A stretch of 64,000 nt of DNA from Microbacterium paraoxydans (GTDB lineage: Bacteria; Actinomycetota; Actinomycetes; Actinomycetales; Microbacteriaceae). A program made the translations under genes and the position numbers. Shown here piece after piece: positions 1 to 8,624 of this stretch; the first letter of the stretch is position 1, and every line of letters begins with the position of its first letter. Where the stretch lies: positions 482,339 to 546,338 of the forward strand of contig NZ_JAGTUK010000003.1 of NCBI RefSeq assembly GCF_018224615.1, given 5' to 3'. The notes beneath the pieces are model-generated. The model was not told where the DNA came from and searched no databases. It worked only from the letters and a program-made list of their open reading frames with translations.

Positions 1-239
1 ACGCTGAGGTCCCCGCGACGCAACAGCGCCATCGCCCGTTCGATCCGACGGGTCATGAGGTAGGAGTAGGGCGACTCGCCGTAGGTCTCGCGGAACCGAC
101 GGCTCAGATGTCCCGCTGACATGTGTACGCCACGTGCCAGCGCCTCCACGTCGAGCGGCTTGGCGTACTCCCGATCAATGCGATCACGAACCTTCCGCAT
201 CACGATGAGCTCGCGCAACCGGGCTTCATCCACCGCCAT
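1..239 (-). CDS. AraC-family transcriptional regulator (3' end outside window)
   Basis: Reading the minus strand from an ATG at 239, the first 79 residues form a helix-turn-helix DNA-binding domain. A first HTH is seen around residues 27-50 (ALARGVHMSAGHLSRRFRE), followed by the AraC-type linker YGESPYSYLMTRRIERAMALL. The second HTH and the stop codon lie beyond the left edge. The HTH starts almost at the N-terminus, so this is the short type in which any effector domain would be C-terminal or absent. It is divergent from the DUF308 gene at 380. No clear Shine-Dalgarno site is visible. The target is unknown. Confidence 0.8.
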   Translation of the reverse strand, partial: MAVDEARLRELIVMRKVRDRIDREYAKPLDVEALARGVHMSAGHLSRRFRETYGESPYSYLMTRRIERAMALLRRGDLS

Positions 240-379
240 CACGTGATGATCTTGCCATGACGCCCGGTGTCGCGTGGTGTCCGACTGCGACGCGCTTCGG
301 CGGTCCTCCCCCGCGAACGCCGGCAGAGCGCTACCCTGGGGGCATCCTCACAGGATCTTCTCAGAAAGGGTCCCCAACC

Positions 380-976
380 ATGTCTGAAGCAATCAACGAG
401 ACGAAGTCGTTCTTCTCCTCCATCCGCGTCGCACTGGCCGTTTCTGGTGTCCTGGCGCTCCTCGCGGGTATCGTCCTGCTGGTCTGGCCCGTCAAGTCGG
501 CCGTCATCGTCACCGCGATCTTCGCGTCCTACCTCATCGTCGCGGGCATCGTCTACATCGGGCTCGGCATCTTCTCGCAGGCGAAGGGCGGGTGGGCGCG
601 CGTCGGCCACATCGTGCTGGGCCTCCTCTACATCGCCGCCGGCGTCATCGCGTTCTTCAACCTGAACGTCGCGGCCGCCACCCTCGCGCTGGTGGTTGTC
701 ATCTTCATCGGCGTCAGCTGGATCGTCGACGGCGTCGTGGCACTGTCGCTGCTGGGCAGCGACGGCTCGCGCGTCTGGACGGTCCTCTACGCCATCCTGA
801 GCATCGTCGCCGGTATCGTCGTGCTGTTCTCGCCGGCGATCGCGGGCTTCGCCTTCTGGCTGCTGCTCGGCATCTCCCTGGTGGTGCTCGGCATCATTCA
901 GATCGTCCGCGCCATCACGCTCGGCAAGGACGAGAAGAACGTGATCGCGGACGTGCAGGGATCCCCCGCCGTCTGA
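380..976 (+). CDS. DUF308 (HdeD-like) membrane protein
   Basis: A 198-residue protein made almost entirely of hydrophobic helices: after a short polar N-terminus come about six transmembrane segments in three hairpin pairs, with small-residue-rich helices such as VLALLAGIVLLVWP. This is the pattern of the DUF308/HdeD family, whose Escherichia coli member is linked to acid resistance; the molecular role is not settled. The ATG at 380 follows an AGAAAGG ribosome-binding site at about 363-369. A TACCCT box at 332-337 could be the -10. Longer upstream in-frame starts lack a binding site. It ends at a strong hairpin shared with the convergent SDR gene. Confidence 0.8.
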   Translation: MSEAINETKSFFSSIRVALAVSGVLALLAGIVLLVWPVKSAVIVTAIFASYLIVAGIVYIGLGIFSQAKGGWARVGHIVLGLLYIAAGVIAFFNLNVAAATLALVVVIFIGVSWIVDGVVALSLLGSDGSRVWTVLYAILSIVAGIVVLFSPAIAGFAFWLLLGISLVVLGIIQIVRAITLGKDEKNVIADVQGSPAV

Positions 977-983
977 CACCGTC

Positions 984-1035
984 GAGACGACTCCGCCCCG
1001 GCGCCGCATCTGCGGAGCCGGGGCGGAGTCGTCTC
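984..1035. terminator. Bidirectional hairpin terminator
   Basis: A perfect 19-bp inverted repeat (984-1002 with 1017-1035) with a 14-nt loop sits between the convergent DUF308 and SDR genes. The stem is GC-rich and no strong T-tract follows, as is common in high-GC actinobacteria. Confidence 0.75.
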
Positions 1036-1039
1036 ACAA

Positions 1040-1804
1040 TCAGGAGGCGACGAAAGCGCTCACGTCGCCAACCAGTCGCGTGTTGTCCGCGGGCACCGGG
1101 TCGATGACGGCCTTGGCCACTTCGGCCGCGAACTCGGAGACGTTGTAGAGCCGACCCGCGGACTCCCGTCGTTCGGCGATGGCGCCGGGGTTGGCGCGCT
1201 CGAGCAGCGTGGCGGTGATGGTGCCCTCGATCATGTCGCCGGAAACAACGGTGAACCCGATGCCCTTCTCGGCGAGACCGGGGATGAGCTCACGCAGGGC
1301 ATCCTCACCCGCGCGCTTGGACAGAGCGACCGGCTCGTACTCCGGCATCGTCGGGGTCGTGCGGATAAAGTGCGCCTGGTGACTCGTGACGAACACGACC
1401 CGCGCGCCGTCGCCGAGGAGGGGGGTGGCCGCGTTCAGCACGTTCAGCTGGGCGTCACGGTTCAACGTCAGGGCGTAGTCCTCGGCCATACCCGACTCCA
1501 TGCCGCCAGAGGCGTTGAGCACGAGCACGTCGAGGCGCCCGAACTCGGCGCTCACCGCGTCGAACATGGCGGAGACCGAGGCGGGATCGGTCAGGTCTGC
1601 TCCGACGACCAGCACTCGCCGACCGAGCTCCCTCAGCGCGCCCGCGAGCTTCTCGGCGCGGGGAGCCTTGTTGCGGAAGTTGATCACGACGTCGGCGCCC
1701 GCCTCAGCGAGGTAGCGGACGGTGTCGGCACCGATGCCCCGGGACGAGCCGGTCACGAGGGCGACCTTGCCGTCGAGGGATCCTGCGGGAAGAACGTCGG
1801 TCAC
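1040..1804 (-). CDS. SDR-family oxidoreductase with atypical active site
   Basis: A 254-residue Rossmann-fold protein. The nucleotide-binding motif TGSSRGIG is at residues 18-25 and the family NAG equivalent is NASG near residue 97. The catalytic serine is S141 (VTSHQ) and a lysine is K163 in ALSK. The classical SDR tyrosine, four residues before the lysine, is valine (V159); the nearest tyrosine is Y156, seven residues before K163. This may be a variant active site or a changed function. The gene starts with GTG at 1804 after GAGGAG. Substrate unknown; cofactor preference cannot be read with confidence. Confidence 0.85.
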   Translation of the reverse strand: MTDVLPAGSLDGKVALVTGSSRGIGADTVRYLAEAGADVVINFRNKAPRAEKLAGALRELGRRVLVVGADLTDPASVSAMFDAVSAEFGRLDVLVLNASGGMESGMAEDYALTLNRDAQLNVLNAATPLLGDGARVVFVTSHQAHFIRTTPTMPEYEPVALSKRAGEDALRELIPGLAEKGIGFTVVSGDMIEGTITATLLERANPGAIAERRESAGRLYNVSEFAAEVAKAVIDPVPADNTRLVGDVSAFVAS

Positions 1805-1924
1805 GGTGACTCCTCATGATGCGTGAAACGCCGTGAGCGCACGGCTCTCTCACATTACCAAGCGCCCGCGCGGGGCCCAGGGCCACGGTGCCCCACATGG
1901 TACGTTGACCACAAAGGAGGCCGA

Positions 1925-2398
1925 ATGGACAACTTCTCGACTTTCGTCGTGTTCATCGACCAGTGGGCGTGGATCGGATGGGTGGTCCTGATCGCCGTCT
2001 TCCTCGTGATCGAGATGCTGTCGTTGGACTTCACCTTCCTGATGCTGAGCTTCGGCAGCGTGGTCGGACTCGTCACGGACTTCCTCGGGGTGCCGGTCTG
2101 GATCCAGATCATCATTGCGGCCGCCGCTGCCGCGCTCTTCATCCTCTTCCTCCGCCCTCCGCTGCTTCGTCGACTGCACCGCGGCGCCGATCCGACCCGG
2201 TCGAACGTGGAAGCGCTGGTAGACCTGCGCGGCTTCGCGCTCAGTGAGATCACGCAGGTCTCCGGTCAGGCCAAGCTCGCCAACGGCGACACGTGGACCG
2301 CCCGCGCGTCCTCGCCCGTGCCCATCCCCCAGGGTGCCCCGATCGCTGTCACCGCCATCAACGGCGCGACGGCGATCGTCCGCCCCCTCAACGACTAG
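1925..2398 (+). CDS. NfeD-like membrane protein
   Basis: A 157-residue protein with two to three transmembrane helices in the first 75 residues and a C-terminal OB-fold-like domain (residues about 90-157, ending in the beta-rich GAPIAVTAINGATAIV). This is the short NfeD type. NfeD proteins are known partners of SPFH/stomatin proteins in membrane microdomains, and here the next gene, only 8 nt on, is an SPFH protein. The ATG at 1925 follows a near-perfect AAAGGAGG at 1913-1920. A TACGTT box at 1901-1906 may be the -10. First gene of an NfeD-SPFH-GDPD operon. Confidence 0.88.
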   Translation: MDNFSTFVVFIDQWAWIGWVVLIAVFLVIEMLSLDFTFLMLSFGSVVGLVTDFLGVPVWIQIIIAAAAAALFILFLRPPLLRRLHRGADPTRSNVEALVDLRGFALSEITQVSGQAKLANGDTWTARASSPVPIPQGAPIAVTAINGATAIVRPLND

Positions 2399-2406
2399 GA
2401 GAACTC

Positions 2407-3336
2407 GTGGACGACGCATCGTTCATCCCCACGGTGATCATCTGGATTCTGGTGATCGCGGTCATCATCTTCGTGATCGTCACGATCGCGAGAGCCATCC
2501 GCATCATCCCGCAGGCCACCGCGGGCGTCGTCGAGCGGCTCGGGCGGTATCACAAGACCCTCACACCCGGTCTGAATCTGCTGGTCCCATTCATCGACCG
2601 GCTTCGACCGCTGATCGACATGCGTGAGCAGGTGGTGTCGTTCCCGCCGCAGCCGGTGATCACGGAGGACAACCTCGTGGTCTCGATCGACACCGTGGTC
2701 TACTTCCAGGTGACCGATGCGCGGGCCGCGACCTATGAGATTGCCAACTACCTCGGCGCTGTCGAGCAGCTGACCACGACGACGCTTCGTAACGTCGTCG
2801 GTGGTCTCAACCTCGAAGAGGCGCTGACGAGCCGCGACAACATCAACGGACAGCTGCGCGTGGTGCTCGACGAGGCGACCGGCAAGTGGGGCATCCGCGT
2901 CGGCCGCGTCGAGCTCAAGGCGATCGACCCGCCCGTGTCCATCCAGGACTCGATGGAGAAGCAGATGCGGGCAGAGCGAGACCGTCGTGCGGCGATCCTC
3001 ACGGCTGAGGGCACCAAGCAGTCGGCGATCCTCGAGGCGGAGGGCCTGCGACAGGCGGAGATCCTCCGCGCGGAGGGCGACAAGCAAGCCGCTGTGCTCC
3101 GCGCCCAGGGTGAGGCCGAGGCGATCCAGAACGTGTTCAGCGCGATCCACCAGGGAGCGCCCGACGACAAGCTCCTCGCCTATCAGTACCTCCAGATGCT
3201 CCCCAAGATCAGCGAGGGTCCGTCCAACAAGCTCTGGATCGTCCCCAGCGAACTGACGGAGGCACTGAAGGGTATCGGCAGCGCATTCACGCCGAAGCCC
3301 GGTCAGGGGCTCGGCGAGACCCCGCCCCGCGCGTGA
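2407..3336 (+). CDS. SPFH/Band 7 (stomatin-like, QmcA type) protein
   Basis: A 309-residue protein: an N-terminal membrane anchor (residues about 8-28), an SPFH domain from about 35 (RIIPQATAGVVERLGRYHK) to 200, then an Ala/Glu-rich coiled coil with repeated EGxxQxAILxAEG units. It is expected to oligomerise at the cytoplasmic membrane and scaffold microdomains or proteases. I chose the GTG at 2407 because AGGAG overlaps the stop codon of the NfeD gene just upstream; a longer in-frame start at 2293 would run through nfeD. The stop overlaps the GTG of the downstream gene in a GTGA tetranucleotide, so translation is probably coupled. Confidence 0.9.
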   Translation: MDDASFIPTVIIWILVIAVIIFVIVTIARAIRIIPQATAGVVERLGRYHKTLTPGLNLLVPFIDRLRPLIDMREQVVSFPPQPVITEDNLVVSIDTVVYFQVTDARAATYEIANYLGAVEQLTTTTLRNVVGGLNLEEALTSRDNINGQLRVVLDEATGKWGIRVGRVELKAIDPPVSIQDSMEKQMRAERDRRAAILTAEGTKQSAILEAEGLRQAEILRAEGDKQAAVLRAQGEAEAIQNVFSAIHQGAPDDKLLAYQYLQMLPKISEGPSNKLWIVPSELTEALKGIGSAFTPKPGQGLGETPPRA

Positions 3337-4109
3337 CCCATCCCTTCTTCACGAAGGCCGGTTCTCCCCGGATCCTCGCGCACCGCGGCCTGGTCACAGC
3401 CTCCGGCGGGGCGTCCGGGATCTGGGAGAACACCGCGGCCTCCTTCGCCGCCGCGCACGCCGCAGGCATCGAGTACATCGAGACGGACTGCCAGGTGACG
3501 GCTGATGGCGACGTCGTTCTCGCGCATGACCCTGACCTTCGGCGCCTCGCCGGCGATGCTCGTGCCGTGAGCGACGTTCGCACGCGAGAACTCCGGGACC
3601 TGTTCGCGGATCACGGCGGTCTGCTCACGGTCGCCGATGCGCTCTCCTCCTTTCCCGATGTGCGCTTCAACATAGACGTCAAGACAGCGTCCGCGTCCGA
3701 CCCTCTCGGCCCGATCCTGGCTCCGCACGCGCACCGGGTCCTCGTGACGAGCTTCTCCGACGCGAACCGTCGAGCAACGCTCGAGTCGGTGATGCGTGCC
3801 GGCGCCGCTCTGCGGCCCGCGACCTCGGCCGGCAGCCGCACGATCGCATCCGCGCGCGCGCTGTCCGCCCTCCGCCTCTCCCCCGCGCGCGTGCTGCGGG
3901 GCATCGACGCCCTTCAGATTCCGGAGCGGCACGGTGCGGTCACCGTTCTCACCTCTGCGCTGCTGCGCGCCGCTCAGCGATCCGGGGTCGAGGTCCACGT
4001 GTGGACGGTCAACGACCCCGATGACATGCGTCGCCTCGTGGCGATGGGGGTCGATGGGATCGTCTCCGACCGCGGTGACCTGGCGATGTCTGCACTCCGC
4101 CCGGCCTGA
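3333..4109 (+). CDS. Glycerophosphodiester phosphodiesterase family protein
   Basis: A 258-residue GDPD TIM-barrel enzyme, expected to hydrolyse glycerophosphodiesters to glycerol-3-phosphate and an alcohol. Family motifs are present: HRG near residue 17, ENT near residue 34, the metal-binding ETDCQVTADGDVVLAHD at about 50-66, and a C-terminal VDGIVSDRGD. No signal peptide is seen, so the enzyme is probably cytoplasmic. The GTG start at 3333 overlaps the stop of the SPFH gene (GTGA), making it the third gene of the operon. A link to membrane lipid turnover with its SPFH/NfeD neighbours is inferred from position only. Confidence 0.9.
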   Translation: MTHPFFTKAGSPRILAHRGLVTASGGASGIWENTAASFAAAHAAGIEYIETDCQVTADGDVVLAHDPDLRRLAGDARAVSDVRTRELRDLFADHGGLLTVADALSSFPDVRFNIDVKTASASDPLGPILAPHAHRVLVTSFSDANRRATLESVMRAGAALRPATSAGSRTIASARALSALRLSPARVLRGIDALQIPERHGAVTVLTSALLRAAQRSGVEVHVWTVNDPDDMRRLVAMGVDGIVSDRGDLAMSALRPA

Positions 4110-4173
4110 CACGCCGCACCTGTCCTCCGGCGCTGGGATTCCACTGTGAATACCACCGAGATCGCGCCTGCGT

Positions 4174-4199
4174 GGATGAAGTGCACAGGCTCGAGCGTT
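4174..4199 (+). promoter_or_regulatory. Weak candidate sigma-R/ECF-type promoter of rbpA
   Basis: GGATG (4174-4178) and GTT (4197-4199) are separated by 18 nt, upstream of rbpA. The sigma-R consensus is GGAAT-N18/19-GTT, and rbpA is a known sigma-R target in Streptomyces coelicolor. The -35 match is imperfect, and an alternative TTATAC at 4198-4203 could be a housekeeping -10. Confidence 0.3.
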
Positions 4200-4228
4200 A
4201 TACCTGACAGCGACGAGAGGACCACACA

Positions 4229-4612
4229 ATGGCAGATCGCAGCCTGCGCGGCATCCGACTCGGCGCCCAGAGCCTACAGAGCGAAGAGGGCGTCGTTTTC
4301 ATGGAGCGCCGTGAGACAACCTATACCTGTGACACGTGCGGACACGACACCACCCTGATGTTCGCGGCTGACGCCGAGCCCCCGCAGACTTGGGAGTGCC
4401 GCGCATGCGGCGCCGAGGCCCGACTGCAGGTCGATGGCCAGTCCGTCACCATCGAGGCGAGCGACGAGAAGTCGGCTCGCACCCACTGGGACATGCTGAT
4501 GGAGCGCCGCACCCGCGCCGAGCTCGAAGAGCTTCTGGAGGAGCGTCTTGCTTTCATCCGTGCCCGCCGCGGTGCTGGCGAGGACCCCACCCGGGAGAAG
4601 ATCGGCGCCTAA
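4229..4612 (+). CDS. rbpA: RNA polymerase-binding protein RbpA
   Basis: A 127-residue actinobacterial RNA polymerase-binding protein that stabilises open complexes with group 1 and some group 2 sigma factors. The N-terminal part MADRSLRGIRLGAQSLQ is typical. The central core domain carries the paired CDTC (residues about 34-37) and CRAC (about 56-59) cysteines. The C-terminal sigma-interaction domain contains TRAELEELLEERL. The ATG follows GAGAGGA. The last bases overlap the stop of the convergent lnt gene. Presence of RbpA confines the organism to Actinobacteria. Confidence 0.95.
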   Translation: MADRSLRGIRLGAQSLQSEEGVVFMERRETTYTCDTCGHDTTLMFAADAEPPQTWECRACGAEARLQVDGQSVTIEASDEKSARTHWDMLMERRTRAELEELLEERLAFIRARRGAGEDPTREKIGA

Positions 4613-6153
4613 CGCCGACGGGCGCGCCACCACCCGAACACCAGCGCGCCCAGACCGCCCCAGAGCAGCACGTGCTGCACCCAGGGGCCCAGAACGACAC
4701 TCGCCGTGAGGCCGGAGCGGAGCTCGACATCCTCGAGCATCGCCCCGGCCTCATCTGCGTCCAGGCTGGTGACGGTCCGGCCGTCGTGACGGATCACCTG
4801 GCTCGTGCCGACCGTCGAGATATTCACGACGCTGCGCCCGGTCTCGATCGCTCGCATCCGCGCGAACGCGAGCTGCTGCAAGTTCTCGTCCGTCCCACGG
4901 AAGTCTGCGTTGTTGGTCTGGAACACCAGGACCTGCGCGCCATCTCCGACGCCCTCGAGGATCACATCGTCGTAGATCACGTCGAAACAGATCGCCAGAC
5001 CCACTTTCACGCCGTCGACGTCGATGATCGGCGCATTCGTTCCCGGGGTGTACTCGCGCTGGATCAGGCCGATGAGATCGGGGACGAGCGCGTTGAAGAA
5101 GGCGCGATCCGGGACGTACTCGCCGAACGGGACCGGGTGACGCTTGTCGTGCGTCTGGGTGGCCTCGCCGTCCTGAGTCCAGAGCATCGAGGTGTTGTAG
5201 AAGCGGTCTCCGCGCCCCGTGGCCGCGTTCGCGAGCAGCGGCGCTCCCACGCGGTTGGCGACAAGGGTCATCCGTCGTGCCAGAGCGGTGCTCTCCGCGG
5301 GATCGCCGTCGAGCGAACCCTCGGGCCACACCAGCAGGTCGAGGTCCTCGCCGTACAGCGGCTCGGTCGCCTCCGTCTGGGCTTGAATCACGGAGAACGG
5401 CTCTCGGGTGTCGAAGTAACCGGTTGGTCCGTTCCCCTGCACCGCACCGATGCGCATCGTCCCCGTCGGCGCCGTGGGGAACAGCGGGGTGAACACGAGC
5501 GCGACCACAAGCGCCGCGGGTGCGAGCAGGCGCCACGGACGCCTCCACGAACCGGTACGGACGACCTCGATGAGCATCGCGGTGAGGAGCACCATCAGGA
5601 AGCTCAGCCCGCTGACGCCCACCCACGAGGTCATGGACGCGAGCGGACTCTCGGCCTGGCTCATCCCGAGCCGCGCCCACGGGAAGCCGCCGTAGGGCCA
5701 CCACCCGAGGAACAGCTCTCGCCCGACCCAGAGAGCCGCGACCACCGTCGGCAGCGCGAGGAGCCGCCCCACGGAGCCGGGGAACGCGCGCGGCAGCCAC
5801 CGGTAGGCCAGGGCGATGGGGATCAGCGCGACAGCGGTCAGTGCTCCCTCCACCACGCTCAGCGCCGCCCACGGAAGCGGCCCGAGATAGCGAGAGGTCC
5901 ACGACACCAACAGCCCGAAGAACGCGACGCCGTACACCAGGCCGACCAGAAGAGCGCCGCCTGCGCGCCGACCGATCAGCGCGAGCAGCAGCAACGCGGT
6001 CGCGGGGAAGGCGAGGACCCATACGCCCGCTTCGGGGAACGCGAGATCCATCAGCACCGCTGCGCCGACCGCGGCGAGCACGGCAGCCCACAACGGCAGC
6101 AGGGCGCGCGGGCGCACCGCGACGGACGGTTCAGGCACGGTGCTCACGCTCAC
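4609..6153 (-). CDS. lnt: Apolipoprotein N-acyltransferase
   Basis: A 514-residue integral membrane enzyme that transfers an acyl chain from phospholipid to the N-terminal cysteine of lipoproteins. The first ~220 residues hold about seven hydrophobic helices; the rest is an extracytoplasmic carbon-nitrogen hydrolase (nitrilase) domain. The catalytic triad is visible as E278 (VWPEGS), K337 (HDKRHPVPFGEYVP) and C389 (AICFDVIYDD). A final transmembrane helix lies near the C-terminus. The GTG start at 6153 overlaps the helY stop (GTGA). No fused Ppm (dolichol-phosphate mannose synthase) domain is present, unlike the mycobacterial fusion. Two lipoproteins in this window, at 11691 and 54991, are possible substrates. 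Confidence 0.92.
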   Translation of the reverse strand: MSVSTVPEPSVAVRPRALLPLWAAVLAAVGAAVLMDLAFPEAGVWVLAFPATALLLLALIGRRAGGALLVGLVYGVAFFGLLVSWTSRYLGPLPWAALSVVEGALTAVALIPIALAYRWLPRAFPGSVGRLLALPTVVAALWVGRELFLGWWPYGGFPWARLGMSQAESPLASMTSWVGVSGLSFLMVLLTAMLIEVVRTGSWRRPWRLLAPAALVVALVFTPLFPTAPTGTMRIGAVQGNGPTGYFDTREPFSVIQAQTEATEPLYGEDLDLLVWPEGSLDGDPAESTALARRMTLVANRVGAPLLANAATGRGDRFYNTSMLWTQDGEATQTHDKRHPVPFGEYVPDRAFFNALVPDLIGLIQREYTPGTNAPIIDVDGVKVGLAICFDVIYDDVILEGVGDGAQVLVFQTNNADFRGTDENLQQLAFARMRAIETGRSVVNISTVGTSQVIRHDGRTVTSLDADEAGAMLEDVELRSGLTASVVLGPWVQHVLLWGGLGALVFGWWRARRR

Positions 6154-8624
6154 ATCGACGAGTAGGCGACGATGCCGCGTCGTACTCCGTCGAGGGCAAG
6201 GCGCGCCGTACGAGCGAGTGCGGCGTCTTCAGCGACGATGGAGAGCTGATCCAGCAGGTCGATCGTCTGCTTGGCCCAGCGCACGAAGTCACCCGCGGCC
6301 ATGTCGGCGTCGATCAGCACACGGTCCAGGGCGCCGCCTCGCGCCCAGGTGTGCATCGCACCGGCAAGGCCTGCGGCCAGGGGCTCGCTGCCGGGAAGCT
6401 GATGGTCGCGCTCGAGATCGTCGAGCTCGGCCCACAGTGCGGTCGTCCGATCGTAGGCGGCACGGAACGGCCCTCGGGGCAGTCCCCGCTCCCCCGTGTT
6501 CGCCTCGTCCCTGCGCGGCTCGTACACCAGACAGCAGGCCATGGCGGCGAGGGACGGGGCGTCGAGGTTCTTCCAGAGGTCTTGACGCAGCGACTCGGCG
6601 ACGAGCAGGTCGCGCTCTCCGTAGATTCGCCGCATGGTGCGGCCCGCCTCGGTCAGCACCGTCTCCTCGCCGTCGCGGTGCAGGTAGTCGAGGGTCTCCA
6701 ACACCTCCACGACGCGGTCGAACACGCGTGCGACCGTGCCGGTGCGGGTCTCGATCTGGCGGCGCGTACGGTCGGTCTGGCGCTTCAGCTTCCAATAGCG
6801 CTCCGCCCAGCGTGCGTGCGCCTCGCGATCCGGGCAGCGATGGCAGGGATGACGCTGCATCTGCGTGCGCAGCGACTGGATGCGCTTCATCCGCTTGTCT
6901 CGCGCGGCCCGTGGCGCATTCGCGTCCTGACGGTTCTTCTTCTCGAGGTCGCTCAGCTCGCGCCGGATGGCCGCGTACTCCGGGAAGTCGCCGTGCTCGC
7001 AGGCCATCGCCGAGCGGTAACCGGCCAGGGACTCCTCGGCCTCGCGCACCTGACGCGCCAGGCCGACCACCGCCCGGTCGGCCTGGAACTGAGCGAACGA
7101 CGACTCGAGGATCTGACGGGCCCTGACCTTGCCGAACAGATCGATCAGGTTGACCGCCATGTTGTACGTCGGACGGAAACTGGAGTTGAGCGGATACGTG
7201 CGCCGAGACGCGAGAGCGGCAACCGCCTGCGGGTCCATGCCCTCGGTCCACTGCACGACCGCGTGGCCCTCGACGTCGATCCCTCGCCGTCCCGCCCGCC
7301 CCGTGAGCTGGGTGTACTCACCGGAGGTGATCGCGACCCTGGCCTCGCCGTTGAACTTCTCCATCTTCTCCAGCACGACGGTCCGCGCCGGCATGTTGAT
7401 GCCGAGTGCGAGCGTCTCGGTGGCGAACACGACCTTGACGAGCTTGCGCTGGAACAGCTCCTCGACGACCTCCTTGAACGCCGGAAGCAATCCGGCGTGA
7501 TGGGCGGCCACACCGCGCTCCAGGTTGTCCAGCCACTCCCAGTAGCCGAGGACGCCGAGGTCCTCGTCCTGCAGGGTGCGCGTACGATCCTCCACGATCG
7601 CGCGGATCTCCGCCCGTTCCTCGTTGGTGGTGAGCCGGATGCCCCCGCGCCGGACCTGCTGGACCGCGGCATCGCAACCCACGCGACTGAAGATGAAGAA
7701 GATCGCCGGCAGAAGGTTCGACCGCTCCAGCAGCTCGACCACGTCAGGCCGGTCCATCCGCTCGATGCGGCGGGCATTGGCAGAGCGCACGGGACGACGT
7801 CCGCCTCGGGGCGGCCGCTGCGCCTGCCGCCCAGCATGGCGGTTGCTGCGATACGACTGCGCCTGTCGGTTCGCCTCGTAGGTCGAACCGGTGAAGGAGC
7901 GGATGCGCATCAGCTCCTGGTTGACCTGCGCGGTCGCCAGCCCCGCCCGATCGTCGAACAGCGGGAGCAGGTCGTCGCGCACGAGCACGTGCTGCTCGAG
8001 CGGCACCGGTCGCACCTCCGACACGATCACCTCGGTGTCGCCGCGGACCGTGTCGAGCCAGTCGCCGAACTCCTCTGCGTTCGACACGGTCGCGCTGAGC
8101 GACACCAGGCGCACCCGCTGCGGGAGATGGATGATGACCTCTTCCCACACCGCACCGCGGAAGCGGTCGGCGAGGTAGTGCACCTCGTCCATCACGACGT
8201 ATCGCAGATCGCGGAGCGCCGCCGAATCGGCGTAGATCATGTTGCGCAGCACCTCGGTCGTCATGACCACGATGCGCGCATTGCCGTTGATGTTCGTGTC
8301 GCCCGTGAGGAGTCCCACGTCCTCGGCGCCGTAGACCTCGACGAGCTCACGGAACTTCTGGTTCGACAGCGCCTTCATCGGCGTCGTGTAGAACGCCTTG
8401 TCCGTCGGGCTCTGCATCGCGAGGTGGATCGCGAACTCACCGACGATCGTCTTGCCCGCGCCGGTGGGCGCCGCCACCAGAACGCTGCGTCCGTTCTCGA
8501 GCGCATGACACCCGGCGACCTGGAACGGGTCGAGCTGGAACCGCTGTCGAGCAGCGAACGCCACGGTCTGTGGATGACTCGCGGCCTCCTGGGCCTGCGC
8601 GTAGCGATCCGATGGCGAACTCAT
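6150..8624 (-). CDS. helY: Ski2/Mtr4-like DEAD/DEAH-box helicase
   Basis: An 824-residue superfamily 2 helicase matching actinobacterial HelY. Walker A APTGAGKT is at about 52-59, motif II DEVH at 146-149, motif III SLSATVSNAEEF follows, and the second RecA domain has the TGRAGRRGID motif. A long helical C-terminal region contains a CxxHxC-like MQRHPCHRCPDREAH segment, typical of this family. The related enzymes act on RNA; a role in RNA turnover is inferred. In Mycobacterium tuberculosis helY (Rv2092c) also follows tatC. The start overlaps the tatC stop (ATGA). Confidence 0.92.
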   Translation of the reverse strand: MSSPSDRYAQAQEAASHPQTVAFAARQRFQLDPFQVAGCHALENGRSVLVAAPTGAGKTIVGEFAIHLAMQSPTDKAFYTTPMKALSNQKFRELVEVYGAEDVGLLTGDTNINGNARIVVMTTEVLRNMIYADSAALRDLRYVVMDEVHYLADRFRGAVWEEVIIHLPQRVRLVSLSATVSNAEEFGDWLDTVRGDTEVIVSEVRPVPLEQHVLVRDDLLPLFDDRAGLATAQVNQELMRIRSFTGSTYEANRQAQSYRSNRHAGRQAQRPPRGGRRPVRSANARRIERMDRPDVVELLERSNLLPAIFFIFSRVGCDAAVQQVRRGGIRLTTNEERAEIRAIVEDRTRTLQDEDLGVLGYWEWLDNLERGVAAHHAGLLPAFKEVVEELFQRKLVKVVFATETLALGINMPARTVVLEKMEKFNGEARVAITSGEYTQLTGRAGRRGIDVEGHAVVQWTEGMDPQAVAALASRRTYPLNSSFRPTYNMAVNLIDLFGKVRARQILESSFAQFQADRAVVGLARQVREAEESLAGYRSAMACEHGDFPEYAAIRRELSDLEKKNRQDANAPRAARDKRMKRIQSLRTQMQRHPCHRCPDREAHARWAERYWKLKRQTDRTRRQIETRTGTVARVFDRVVEVLETLDYLHRDGEETVLTEAGRTMRRIYGERDLLVAESLRQDLWKNLDAPSLAAMACCLVYEPRRDEANTGERGLPRGPFRAAYDRTTALWAELDDLERDHQLPGSEPLAAGLAGAMHTWARGGALDRVLIDADMAAGDFVRWAKQTIDLLDQLSIVAEDAALARTARLALDGVRRGIVAYSSM

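Noticed and set aside
4174..4199. A firm sigma-R promoter for rbpA.
   Set aside because: The -35 is GGATG, not GGAAT; kept only as a weak candidate.
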